Assembly (NCBI GenBank): GCA_947652115.1
Contig: OX393574.1
Span: 11,696,249-11,760,248, forward strand
DNA length: 64,000 bases
Direction of reading: 5' to 3'
Origin: Blastomussa wellsi
Taxonomy: Eukaryota > Cnidaria > Anthozoa > Scleractinia > Plerogyridae
In this document: positions 1 through 11,511 of the stretch, piece by piece
Layout: each line of letters starts with the position of its first letter
How positions within the stretch are numbered: position 1 is the stretch's first letter
Notes under the pieces: generated by a model
Told to the model about the DNA's origin: nothing
The model's input: the letters and a program-made list of their open reading frames with translations, nothing else
Databases searched by the model: none
Position numbers and translations under genes: made by a program

Positions 1-1039
1 TGTCAAAAACATGCATAGGTCTTTTAGAAGCTGAACAATAATGGTTTTATTTTTTAAAGCAGTACTCGACAAATGATTAGAACCCACTAGGAAAACTCGG
101 CGATTGGAAAACATTTCTTGGAAGCCCATGGGGATACAAGCCTCCTCAAAGAAAGCCAGTTTCACATACTCCGAAAGTGTCAAGGGAAATTTGATTGTCT
201 CGTCTATGAGATGCTTTTTATCAAGGAACGTGATCCAAGTTTAAACACGCAAACTGATTCCATCCGTGCGAAACTTTTTGCTTCAAAGAACATTCCAACA
301 CTTCTCATATGATTGTCTTATTTAGTATTTATATTTTTTCCCATCATTATCACTTTGACTTGATAATGACGTTAGCTCAACGTCGAAACGTCGTCGTTTT
401 TTAAAACAACTTTCTTAATATGCTTTTAAGAAATATTTTATCGCAGTTTTTTATCGTTAAATGTTTTAAAAAGTCGCTTTTTCTACGAATTCATAACAAC
501 GCTAAATAGATATTTCTTTGCTGTCTTAGAATTCTGTATGTGTAATTTCAAGAAAACGTAGAGCAAATTTTGTTCCAAGCGTTAAACATGATTGAATTTT
601 GATGTTTTCTGGCAAGGTTCGAAAATATTTTTAGCCTGATTTTTGATCAAAAATAAACGCCGACTAACTGCCGGCAGTGTTCAAGATATCGCTTACTGTC
701 TTAATTGCTGTTCTCAATGCCCTCTGAAATGATTATAGTAGTAATCGATGTTGATGTTCTTGGGCGTAAATATGTTTTATATGTTTCGCCTACGGCTCGG
801 GCTAAAATGAGTCGGGTTAAAAACAAATTTACTCCCGCGAACATCAACTCTATTGTTATATTGCTCAGCTTCCAAAGCTCGATGTTTGGTTTTGAGATTT
901 TCAAATTCATGCTAAAAATGTGACAGTGTCCCTTTAATTATTACAAAAGATATATAAGTTTAGTTAAAAAGAAAATTTAGCTTAAAATTTTATAAAAAAA
1001 CTAGATTGAAAACAGTTTTACACCTAAGTTGACTCGTGA
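1..1039. other. Gene-free AT-rich flank
   Basis: I see no gene here. The short open frames are not supported by composition or motifs. Positions 10-90 resemble 3165-3255 (both contain GACAAATGATTAGAACCCA), so the block is part of the local duplication that fills 1-8 kb. Confidence 0.6.
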
Positions 1040-2160
1040 GAAAAAATAAGGGTTACATTTTTTTTAAGTCAGTTATCGCGTTTTCCAAGTGCCTGAAGCA
1101 GATGTAAGGTTAACATTTCATATTAGTGTAGCTTCTTTCCGGAATACTGCCGACTCCAGAAATTTTACTGAACCTTTTAAGAGTTTGAATTTCACACCCG
1201 ATTAACTTCGTTTAGCTGAAAACACTGGTAAGTTGAGAAACCCTGAACTTCATTTGATTGCCATCGCGGCTCAATGGGGACTATACGATAGAGGTGAGAA
1301 TAGGTTTTCATACCTCATTATTGCCGTTTGTTTGCCGAACCTGGGTATAAGTAAATCGCCTACCAGAATCGAACATTTCGCGTGAATCGAACCATGATGC
1401 TTGCGAGCAATGAACTACTTGGAACGCTTAATTTTATTGCGTTCATTACGAGAAACTCGCATTTTTATTGATATCACAAAATCGGCTGAAGAGGGGCTCG
1501 AGACGACGCTTTTGTTGACTAGAAATTAATGTGTTGTGTTATTTCGGCTATTTTCGTTAAATCATTAACAACTTAAAAGGCCTTGATAGCAGTAAATTAA
1601 TATTACTAGTAGATTAATTTCACGGAATACAAAAGTTATACTCTCACTCACCTTTCTGTTTTGTATTCACAGTTTAGTTCATTTCTAGCCAAATACCTAT
1701 AACACTCCAACAAATTTTTCAATCCTACGTTATGGCGTGAGAAACCGTCGGCTGCAATCGACATAAAAATGAACGTCAAGGCGCTCAAATTGTAAGTAAT
1801 CAGCTGCTTTTAGAAATCAGAAACCTCACGCTCTCGGATAACACGAGAAGAAAAACAAACAGACAGACACGTCATTTCTTGAATTTCCTCCTTCTTACCT
1901 CCTTTAGACAAGGCAGCAAATAACAGAGAGCACCTTTTGATGTCTGATTATGAATACAATGTTTTGCTATAGTCAAAATAATCGAGACCTTGGTAAGCGT
2001 TATCACTCGAAATCATCAAGGCTGATATTGGTTTCCGACACATGTGCATAAACCGAATGTCAATAGAAATTATTGTAATATACACACCGCTTCAAAGTTC
2101 CCCCTTTGAGACACTCCGTCTTTGAAAAAAATAAATAAATGCTATTTGGAGGAATTAGTT
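1040..2160 (+). repeat. Diverged copy of local repeat module (copy C)
   Basis: Aligns by eye with 4290-5110. Shared landmarks are the stretch 'cagttatcgcgttttccaag', the block around 'cctttctgttttgtattcac' (1651 and 4638) and the run ending in 'gatgtctgattatgaataca'. Copy C has about 190 extra bases (roughly 1255-1445) relative to the copy at 3.4-5.2 kb. No protein domain is recognisable in it. Nature unknown: segmental duplication or an unclassified interspersed repeat. Confidence 0.65.
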
Positions 2161-2254
2161 TTTTTAATTACATTTACTCAAAATTTAAAAGGATCAATAA
2201 TTTAAATCTAACATATGACCACAATCACATATGACTACAATCAATGTAAAAATA

Positions 2255-2640
2255 TAATGAACGTCATGGCGCTCAAATTGTTAGCAAGTAATCAGCTACA
2301 GCTGCTTAAAGAAATGAGAAACCTGATCACGATCTCGTGACAGACAGGCACGTCATTTCTTGAATTTTGCACTAATTGTATAACCAATTGCAATTTAAGA
2401 TAACATTTCGTCCCTCCTTTTGACAAGGCAGCGAATCACAGAGATCATTTTTTTGATGTGTGATTATGAATTCAATTTTTCGGCGATAATGAAAATAATC
2501 GATACCAAGGTTAGCGTTATCATCCGAAATCGTCAAGGCTGATGTTAGTTTCCGACGCATGTGCATAAACAGAATGTAGAAATCGTCTTCACCGTTTCAA
2601 AGTTCCCCTTGTGAGACACTCAAAAGGGGAATACCTTAAC
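2255..2640 (+). repeat. Partial copy of local repeat module (copy D)
   Basis: A shortened repeat of the 1765-2110 stretch. Both hold 'gaacgtcatggcgctcaaatt'-like sequence, the 'cacgtcatttcttgaatttt' run and 'gacacatgtgcataaac'-like sequence in the same order. It is more diverged than copies A to C. The sequence from 2640 to 3290 shows no gene. Confidence 0.55.
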
Positions 2641-3359
2641 GCCTTTCATTTGGAGACTCTTTGGAGGCATTGAAGCAGATATTGTTGTGCCGAGTCCACT
2701 CATGCAAGTTGGCTAAGCTGTTCTGCATGTAGCTGCTGTGTCCGAGGGTCTTGATGTTACGATATAGTTTAGTGTCGTCAAAATATCTCCCATAGCAACA
2801 TCATGCCAATTGCAATATTGGAAATTTTTCAAGTTCTCACTTCTATTGTCCTCGGCCAGCAACAGTCAGGAAATTACTTAGATGCATTATCGATCGTAAA
2901 ATCGACATAGTGAAAACAAAACAGGTGCATGGTCATTTGGCGATACTGCAATGAAATCCCATTTGGTGACAAAGATTATGAAAAACATATTTCCTCGGTT
3001 CTTTGAAGGATAGGCACTAGCTATTGTAGTTTTAATTTCCTGCTCAAGCGAAAGAGGCTACCATTATCACTGCCTAAGAATTAACCGCGCGTATGAGTCA
3101 AAATGAATAGATTTTCATTAGACAACACTGTCACCATTTTTATCTGTAGCATGATTTTGGAAATTTCATAAACATACATCGATCTTTGGAAGTTGAACAA
3201 AAATGGTTTTATTTTCCAGAGCAGTATTCGACAAATGATTAGAACCCATTAGGAAGTGAGGATGGCTAACGATGGTGAGGATGGAAACGGATTGTGATAT
3301 CGATTTTTAAAAAAGCGTCAAAATGTCAGGATCTCAGTTAAAGATTTTTTGACCACAAT

Positions 3360-5225
3360 ATCGTTGAAATTCTGCGACAATGTTGCTGCAGTGTGGACTT
3401 TCTTCATGAAATTGCTTTTAATAATTTAGTTAGAGCTAATTATTAAGACGGAATCCGTCAGCACTTCGAGCATTCATTGGACAAAATTATGTACCAAAAT
3501 GATTTACACCTTATTGCAAGCTTTTGTGTTACTACTTCAAATGTATTATCAAGAGAAATCTTTTCTAACAACACCAAACATCGTAAACAAATTTCGAAGT
3601 TCCACTGAATTCCACTGAATCTCTTAAAAGGTGTGAGATTTTTCCTATAGCTTGCGAGCTCCGAAATTCATTTTCTCAGTCTCTGATAAGAAATTGTTGT
3701 ACCAAAATTATTTACACCTTATTGCAAACTTTTTAGTTACTGCTTCAAATATCTTATCAAAAGAAATCTTTTCTAACAACACCAAACATCGAAAACAAAT
3801 TTCGAAGTTCCACTATAATTCCACTGAATCGCTTAAAGACGATTTTACAAAATGGCTACACGTTAGATTTTGCCTACAGTTTGTGATCTTTAAAATTCAT
3901 TTTCTCGGGTTCTGTTAAGAAATTGTTGTCGGTGTTATCGCGGATAATTACTTACATCTTTACCTTTTATTAAGGGTAAAAAATGACGCAACATTATTTA
4001 AATTATTCTGGTACTCGATTTTTGTCCAACTCGAATAAATATTACTCAACTTCCTGATGGAGTCCGTCTTAAGTTCTTATTACACAAATGTAGGGACCAT
4101 TTCGTGAGGCAATTACATCATGACGATGGTACATTGTTGTTTAGATAAAAACAGATTAAAATGTTGTATTATTTAAAAGTAGGATTTCGAAAAAATATAT
4201 TTATTATATAAAGAAATATAAATATTTTAGCAGAAAAAAAATTAGCCGTAAATTGTATAAAAACTACATTTAAAAATAGTTTTAAAGGCTACAGTTTTTT
4301 TAATGTCAGTTATCGCGTTTTCCAAGAACGTGAAGCAGATGCAACGGTTTATCTTAGTGTACCTTCTTTCGGGAATACATCCAACTCAAGAAGTTTTACT
4401 GAAACGTTTCAGAAGCTTAAATTTCTCACACGATTTGCTTCGTTTAGCTGAAAATACTGGCACGTAGGGAAACACGCATTTTTTGTGACTACCCAAAACG
4501 GATGACTACAATTGCTAGCCAGAAATTGATGTGTTGTGTTATCTCGGAAATTTTCGTTAATTCATTTAAAAGGCCTTGAAAAATTGATATAGTAATAAAT
4601 TAATCTCACGGAATACAGAAGTAATATTCTCACTCACCTTTCTGTTTTGTATTCACAGTTTAGTTCATTTCTAGCCAAATACCTATAACACACTGGTCAA
4701 CAAAGCGTGAGAAAAGGTCGGCTGCAATCAACATAAAAATGAACGCCAAGGCGCTCAAATTGTAAGTAATCAGCTGCTTAAAGAAATCAGAAACCTCACG
4801 CTCTCGGAAGAAAAACAAACAGACAGGCACGTCGTTTATTGAATTTCCTCCTGCTTACCTCCTTTTGACAAGGCAACAAATAACAGAGATCACCTTTTGA
4901 TGTCTGATTATGAATACAATGTTTTGCGAAAATCAAAATAATCGAGACCTAAATAAGCGTTATCACCTGAAACCATATAGGCTGATATTGGTTTCCGACA
5001 CATGTGCATAAACCGAATGTCAATAGACATTATTGCAATATGCACACAGTTTCAAATTTCCTTCTTTGAAAAAAATAACAAATGCTATTTGGACGAATTA
5101 TTGTTTTTTAAAAATTTTCAAAGTTTAAAAGGATCAATAATTTAAATCTAACAACATATGAGATTTCCTTAGAATAAAAATCCTATTGTCGTACTGACAA
5201 ACCAATCATTAACTAATGAATAGAG
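3360..5225 (+). repeat. Local repeat module, copy A
   Basis: Nearly identical to 6582-8048 over its first ~970 bases (from 'aatatcgttgaaattctgcg') and again over its last ~480 bases ('cgccaaggcgctcaaattg' to 'accaatcattaactaatga'). About 410 bases in the middle (roughly 4331-4744) are absent from the second copy. The high identity implies a more recent duplication than copies C and D. The 88-codon open frames that occur at the same place in both copies are a by-product of this duplication and are not treated as genes. Confidence 0.75.
3485..3905 (+). repeat. Two-unit tandem repeat of ~208 bp
   Basis: The stretch starting at 'taccaaaatgatttacacc' (3492) recurs at 3700 with a few changes, giving two adjacent units about 208 bp long. 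The same pair is present in copy B (about 6714 and 6922). Non-coding as far as can be seen. Confidence 0.65.
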
Positions 5226-5231
5226 GGGGTA

Positions 5232-5400
5232 AAGTAGTAGTGCCGGCGTCAATCAAATACCACCTCGTCGCTCAAAAATTGTCACATTTTTCGCCGAAGT
5301 GAAACAAGCTCGCCTTTTGCTCGCTTCTTCCACTTCGGCGAAAAATGTGACAATGTTTGAGCTCCTCGGTAGTATTTGATTGACGCCGGCACTACTACTT
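5232..5400. repeat. Foldback element: 70-bp inverted arms, 29-bp loop
   Basis: The left arm (5232-5301, beginning aagtagtagtgccggcgtc) is matched in reverse complement by 5331-5400 with a few mismatches. The loop itself shows weaker internal symmetry. No coding capacity. It looks like a foldback or MITE-type element sitting exactly between repeat copy A and the broken ORF that follows. Confidence 0.8.
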
Positions 5401-5425
5401 GGCAGAAGAACATTGACACGTTCAA

Positions 5426-6581
5426 TCAATTACATAGAAGTGGCGGTGTCCAAAAAAGGTTCGCGGAGAAAACAACTGCGAGTGGTTGCTAAGAAACCGG
5501 CGAAAGAACTGCAACAAAAAGTGCAACGGACAATTTTGCTATCAGCACAAATGGCAAGAGAAGAAAGGAATGCAGCAGCCGGCGCCATGCCGCGGCTGTG
5601 GAATCGGGGTTTTGACTGACTACCGACTATGCAAACAATGCGGAGGGCACACGTTACAGATGTGGCTAAAACGCACAGAAAAAAACGCGAAGAAAAATTA
5701 TGCCCATGTTTTGCGCGAGCTGAGGCACAAGCATTTAGAGGTTTGCCCCCAATTAGAGAAAAGCACCAAAAGCAAAACAAAAATGGCTGAGCAAGTGACG
5801 TTGCAGGAAATGGAAGAAGCCCTCGCGGGAATTGACATTGAAAAACTGTTAGAACAAACTTTGAATGAAATTGACATTGTAAAAATGTTAGAACAAAAAC
5901 GGTTTGAAATAATTCGTAATGAACTAATTCGGAATGAACAAATTCGGAATACGTTCTTCGACCACATTCCTCAGGAAGCTTTGGAGAGGCTGCCCGAACC
6001 TCTACTTCCAAAACCTTTCAGCCCCATCGCGCCTCCAAGGCAAAAAAGAGGGACGCCAGCCAGCTTTCTAAAAATGTTTGATCCAGTCCAACCCCAGACA
6101 GTCAAATCGAAAGAAAAATACCACGAATCTCTTGCATGGTTCATGCATGGACCAGAAGCTGAGGCGGGAATGGAAAGAGGACGCCATTTTATAAAATGGG
6201 CGCTCCGGGCGGGAAACGAAAACATGACAGAGCGAATCATTTAAAAGATCCGGGCAAATGTCGACACCTCGATGTATATAAGATACGATTTTTCTTATTG
6301 GCTGAAACACGTCGAAGAGGGAAATATGATGTTGTGGTATCAACAATTCGAGGGTTCACCCTGGATAAACCGATATTCAGAAGCGGAAGAATATTTGAAT
6401 GCAAGGGAAGCGGAACGTCTGGAAATCGACAATGTCGGAAAACCGGACACAAGGTGATATTCGATGCCTTTGAAGATGTCTTTGTGAAAGTTGTTATCGA
6501 TAACGCACCTTTGTTAGGGACAGGACCCTTGCCAGACTGGCTGCGCAACCTTGCACACGGCAACGCAATGGTGGCGCTGAA
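5426..6581 (+). pseudogene. Broken Cys-rich ORF of unknown origin
   Basis: One plus-strand frame is open from about 5426 through an in-frame stop at 6242-6244 and onward to 6457; the reading then appears to continue in another frame to about 6581. At 5510-5660 it encodes Cys/His pairs (CxxxC, CxxH, then CRGCG and CKQCG), suggesting a zinc-binding domain. A Glu/Ile/Arg-rich helical region and a Pro-rich region follow, and near the end is LLGTGPLPDWLRNLA. The last motif resembles N-terminal regions of large polymerase-containing proteins of animal mobile elements, but I am not certain. The homology breaks at 6582, where repeat copy B begins. With a stop, a frameshift and a truncation it is most likely a dead fragment of a mobile or viral element. 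Confidence 0.45.
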
Positions 6582-8048
6582 TATCGTTGAAATTCTGCGA
6601 CAATGTTGCTGCAGTGTGGACTTTCTTCAAGAAATTGCTTTTAATAATTTAGTTAGAGCTAATTATTAAGACGGAATCCGTTAGCACTTCGAGCATTCAT
6701 TGGACAAAATTATGTACCAAAATGATTTACACCTTATTGCAAGCTTTTGTGTTACTACTTCAAATGTATTATCAAGAGAAATCTTTTCTAACAACACCAA
6801 ACATCGCAAACAAATTTCGAAGTTCCACTGCATTCCACTGAATCTCTTAAAAGGTGTGAGATTTTTCCTATAGCTTGCGAGCTCTGAAATTCATTTTCTC
6901 AGTTTCTGATAAGAAATTTTTGTACCAAAATTATTTACACCTTATTGCAAACTTTTTAGATACTGCTTCAAATATCTTATCAAAAGAAATCTTTTCTAAC
7001 CACACCAAACATCGAAAACAAATTTCGAAGTTCCACTATAATTCCACTGAATCGCTTAAAGACGATTTCACAAAATGGCTACACGTTAGATTTTGCCTAC
7101 AGTTTGTGATCTTTAAAATTCATTTTCTCGGGTTCTGTTAAGAAATTGTTGTCGGTGTTATCGCGGATAATTACTTACATCTTTACCTTTTATTAAGGGT
7201 AAAAAATGACGCAACATTATTTAAATTATTCTGGTACTCGATTTTTGTCCAACTCGAATAAATATTACTCAACTTCCTGATGGAGACCGTCTTAAGTTCT
7301 TATTACACAAATTTAGGGACCATTTCGTGAGGCAATTACATCATGACGATGGTACATTGTTGTTTAGATAAAAACAGATTAAAATGTCGTATTATTTAAA
7401 AGTAGGATTTCGAAAAAATATATTTATTATATAAAGAAATATAAATATTTTAGCAGCAAAAAAAAATTAGCCGTAAATTGTATAAAAACTACATTTAAAA
7501 TAGTTTTAAAGGCTACAGTTTTTTTAATGTCAGTTATCGCGTTTTCCAAGAACGTGAAGCAGGTGAACGCCAAGGCGCTCAAATTGTAAGTAATCAGCTG
7601 CTTAAAGAAATCAGAAACCTCACGCTCTCGGAAGAAAAACAAACAGACAGGCACGTCGTTTATTGAATTTCCTCCTGCTTACCTCCTTTTGACAAGGCAG
7701 CAAATAACAGAGATCACCTTTTGATGTCTGATTATGAATACAATGTTTTGCGAAAATCAAAATAATGGAGACCTAAATAAGCGTTATCACCTGAAACCAT
7801 CAAGGCTGATATTGGTTTCCGACACATGTGCATAAACCGAATGTCAATAGACATTATTGCAATATACACAGAGTTTCAAATTTCCTTCTTTGAAATAAAT
7901 AGCAAATGCTATTTGGACGAATTATTGTTTTTTTCAAAATTTTCAAAATTTAAAAGGATCAATAATTTAAATCTAACAACATATGAGATTTCCTTAGAAT
8001 AAAAATCCTATTGTCGTAGTGACAAACCAATCATTAACTAATGAACAG
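6582..8048 (+). repeat. Local repeat module, copy B
   Basis: Copy of 3360-5225 lacking its middle ~410 bases. Very few differences over the first kilobase, including the same internal 208-bp tandem pair. Its left boundary falls inside the broken ORF at 6581, and its right boundary adjoins the 3' end of the Penelope-like element. No gene. Confidence 0.75.
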
Positions 8049-8059
8049 AGGGAGTAAGT

Positions 8060-9757
8060 TTCTACAGAAACTGTGGTGCTGCGTCGGTGGGAAGTATAAC
8101 AATATAATTTGGTTTTATCAACTGGGTTGATAATGTCAATTGGCCACCGTAAAGAGATTCAATTGCTGACGTTTCGAGCGTTAGCCCTTCGTCGGAGCGA
8201 ATCAAGGAATTGTGTGTCGTGTGTTTTTTATATACAGAAAGATTGAGCTTCGCTATTGGCTGGTGCCTGGTAACGTGAAAACAACGGAATAAATTAGTTG
8301 AATGAAAAGCGTTCGTTGATACCGTGAGAATTGAGAGTGCCGGTTTAAAAAATAAATTTTTGTTCTAGAGTTTTACGGCTTTCCGTGTTTCCTTGGTGAA
8401 GGGAAAGGCCGCAGACTGCCATATGTTGCTTAGAATGATTTGGGAGATTGAAGTGTCTCGCGACCGGTTTCGATGCATTTTTGTCGTCTTTCTCTACGTC
8501 ACGAAGGTGTTCTCGGAATCGGTCGCCGAGTCGTCTCCCTGTTTCGCCGATGTATAACTTTTTGCAAAGAGTGCAAGTTATGCAGTAGATGGCATTGGCT
8601 GAGGTACAGGTGAAATGATCAGTGATTTTGATAGATCGCTTGGGTCCCGATATTTTGTCAACGTTGTGAATGAAAGGGCATGTTTTGCATCGTGCGCGAG
8701 CGCATTTAAAAGTTCCGGGTTGATCACTAGTTTGGAATGAACTTCTGATTAAAAAGTTAGGTATGGTTTTGTCGCGTTTGAATGAAATTAATGGAGGTTG
8801 CGAAAAGATTCTACCAGTGTCGGGATCATTTTGAAGTAATTTAAAGTTTTAACTGCGTGGTTGTGAGGGTGAAATGTGAGGGTGAATGGGATTCTATCGT
8901 TGTTTTCTCTCTGTGACGTTTGTAGTGCTAACTGTCGATCAATTTGTTGGGCGCGATGATGGCCCGCTTGAACAACAGAAGCAGGATAGCCGCGTTTGTC
9001 GAAGAAATTGCACATTTCCTCTGATTTTAAGGAAAAATCAGAGTCGTCACTACAAAGACGGCGAAGTCTAAGAAACTGAGAATAAGGAATGGAATTCTTG
9101 ACATGTGATGGATGTGAAGATGAATACAACAAATAACTATGAGAATCTGTGGGTTTGTAGTGCACACTGGTGCATAAACCGTTGCCTTCGATAGAAACTT
9201 TGATATCCAGGAATGCAAAGGAAGTATCGGAAATTTCCCAGGTATATTTAAGGGCAGGATGAAACGAATTAACAGCGGTTATAAATTGATTGAGATCCTC
9301 TCTGGTAGAAGAGGTAGCGCCGATACAGTCGTCTATGTAGCGACGATAGAGTTCAGGTTTTGGGCCGTTGTATTGATTGAAAAATTGGTGTTCAATGTAG
9401 CCTACGAAAAGATTGGCGTAGCTGGGTCCCATTTTGGTACCCATGGCCACGCCATTGATTTGTTTGTAGTAATTGTTCGCGAATGAAAAACAGTTGAGTG
9501 TTAACACTAACTCAGCCAGGCGGAGTAGTGTTTCCGAGCTTGGTTCCTTAACAGTGCGTAAATCAAAAAAATGTTTGAGGGCTACAAGACCTTAGCCATT
9601 TGGGATGACGGTGTGAAGAGATGTAATATCCATAGTGAAACGAAGTTTGTCTTCGCCCAGGAAATTGAAATCGCGAAAAATTTGAAGTGCGTGTGGACTG
9701 TCTTTAACGTATGACGGTAAAGATCTGACAATAGGTGCCATAATATTATGTAAGTCT
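8060..9757 (-). mobile_element. Penelope-like retroelement, decayed (RT + GIY-YIG)
   Basis: The minus strand encodes the core of a Penelope-like reverse transcriptase. The longest intact piece (9507-8788) has INGVAMGTKMGPSYANLF followed by the catalytic RYIDDCIG motif. Upstream, to about 9757, the same frame continues through one stop codon (TAA near 9588). Near 8845 the frame shifts. The shifted frame reads a Cys-rich linker and a GIY-YIG-type endonuclease (LYIGETGRRLGDRFREH, about 8555-8500), then ends at a stop near 8348. This domain order is typical of Penelope-like elements. The N-terminal part of the usual ~800-residue protein is missing. The piece is non-functional: 5' truncated, one stop, at least one frameshift. 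Confidence 0.85.
8165..8197 (-). ncRNA. Hammerhead-ribozyme-like remnant at retroelement end
   Basis: On the minus strand the stretch ends in AAGGGCTAACGCTCGAAACG. Penelope-like elements are known to carry hammerhead ribozymes near their ends, with a core of CUGAUGA, stem II and GAAA. Here stem II (GGGCTAACGCTC) and GAAA are kept, but the CUGAUGA box reads CCGACGA, so catalysis is doubtful. It lies where the ribozyme is expected, ~200 bp beyond the endonuclease region. Confidence 0.45.
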
Positions 9758-11511
9758 GCTCTTATTTTCGATTTGATCGCTTATTTTATTTGTGTCGCTT
9801 TCATTTGTAATTGTGCATTTCTTTCGTTTTGAGTCGCAAGCCTGCATTTTGTAATTTCAGCTGTACCGTCAAATTCTACCTAAGTGGACAAGTTTAAACA
9901 GATTAAAAAAGTCGTCAGTGCCAAATGGTACCCGGTTTGTCTTCTGGTTTTGTACAACGAAGCAATTATAACGACTGGTACAAATGACGCTCCTGGTGTA
10001 TGGAAGACATAGTTTCAAACTCGTTGAGCATCGCGCTAGCTTCGATTTGAAAACGTTTTTCGCAATCATTGAAGCCAGTGTGATAGGAAAGGTCAAAATA
10101 TATAGCCATGGAGGCGTGTCGCTCAAATCGAAAGTCTTTAGCGGCGGGGTGAAACTTATTAATAGAGCCGAAAGCAGAACACTTGTTGTCTTACGTTTTA
10201 TCTTAGACCTGCCCTTTGTATCATGCCCCCTATAGCGATGATGAGCATTTATCACATGATAAGGCTATTAAAATAGTTTTCATCATCGACGAAGCAACAT
10301 AAGTATTTAATACAAAATTGGCGTATATCACCTGGTTTAAAATTGTACTGAATGAATAAATCCGAACATATTGGGTTCTACTTTTTGTTATCTATTTTTG
10401 CATCATAGATGTACAACAAGTTTATTTTGTTTTTTTCTGGTAGAACCAGCCTTTTTGCAAACCTGCACGATAATTCGAGAGCATAACTGAAAGCTAACCG
10501 AAAATTTTCATGTCTTGGAGATAAATAGCATCGAATAAATTATTGTTAAGGCTGCTATAAATGCATCAAGTTTCCTACCTTTTCGCCGTTTAGATAGAAA
10601 GATGTGATGATCTGACGGCTATGTTGTTTTCCTATTTGTACCGAAAATGCTTGTTTCGACGCTGTCTTCCCTTCATTACGAATTCTATGTTCATAGACGC
10701 AGGTGCCGGTTATCAATTGAATGTTTCAATACATGTATATTACCACTCATTTTAAGTAAATACTTTATTGGGGGCTAAGGCAACTTCCCCTATCACAAAA
10801 CGGATTTCATCTTGCAAAGTTCAAATCTTTTAAAGTTTAGGTATACTCAAAAATTGAATAGTCCAAATCGCCCTGCAAATGGATTCCTTATTAGTGAAAG
10901 TTTTGAAAAAAATATCATTCGAGGGAAATTAATTAATTATGATTGACAGTCATCAACAATCTGCAAGCATTAACTTTAATTGAACTGACAAAAATTGGTT
11001 ACGTATTGGAGCCTAGTGTGTTTGCTGGACTTTCACAAGCCGGTTCTCTGCTACGTGCTGCAGTTCACAGAACTCGCATCCCCAGATCAATCTCGTCCCC
11101 GGAGCGCCACTTTCATTTTGGTCAGCAGCAGTAACAAGGAAATGTTTTTCTTTTTTTCTTTTTTTATTGTAACTTTTGTTAACATAAAATTTCAGTACGT
11201 TACAATGCCGACAGACAAACCCCCTCCAAATAAAAGAAGAAGAAAAGGAAATGAAAACAACATGCATTCACAGTATATAAATAAGCTTCATACGATAAAC
11301 AGTTCATTGGCACGGATGTTAACTATGTTATTAAATGTATTCTCGGGCATGTATGATTTTCCTTACAAAAAATCGTATATATTTAGATAGTGTTTTTGTT
11401 TCTTATTTATTTTTTGGGGGGTTATAGATTTCCTCAATGAGTGGGTCCCATTGAATCCAATCCCGAATCTTTATAGTATGACTAAGTTATCTATGAGCTG
11501 AAAACGAGAAC
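9758..11511. other. Gene-free spacer before GPCR cluster
   Basis: No supported gene. The segment 10400-10530 ('agcctttttgcaaac...cataactgaaa') recurs around 19,600 and 23,890. The stretch 10935-10990, containing 'tgattgacagt', recurs downstream of other GPCR copies (14,110; 29,170; 34,060). It is therefore the shared 3' flank of the duplicated GPCR unit. Confidence 0.55.

Noticed and set aside
3652..3918. 88-codon open frame, also present at 6875-7141
   Set aside because: It is conserved only because the surrounding DNA was duplicated. Flanking non-coding sequence is equally conserved, and no domain or start context is visible.
5430..6011. 193-codon minus-strand frame opposite the Cys-rich ORF
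   Set aside because: Shadow of the plus-strand frame. Its composition is Phe/Leu/Cys-rich without motifs, and the plus frame shows patterned CxxC pairs.
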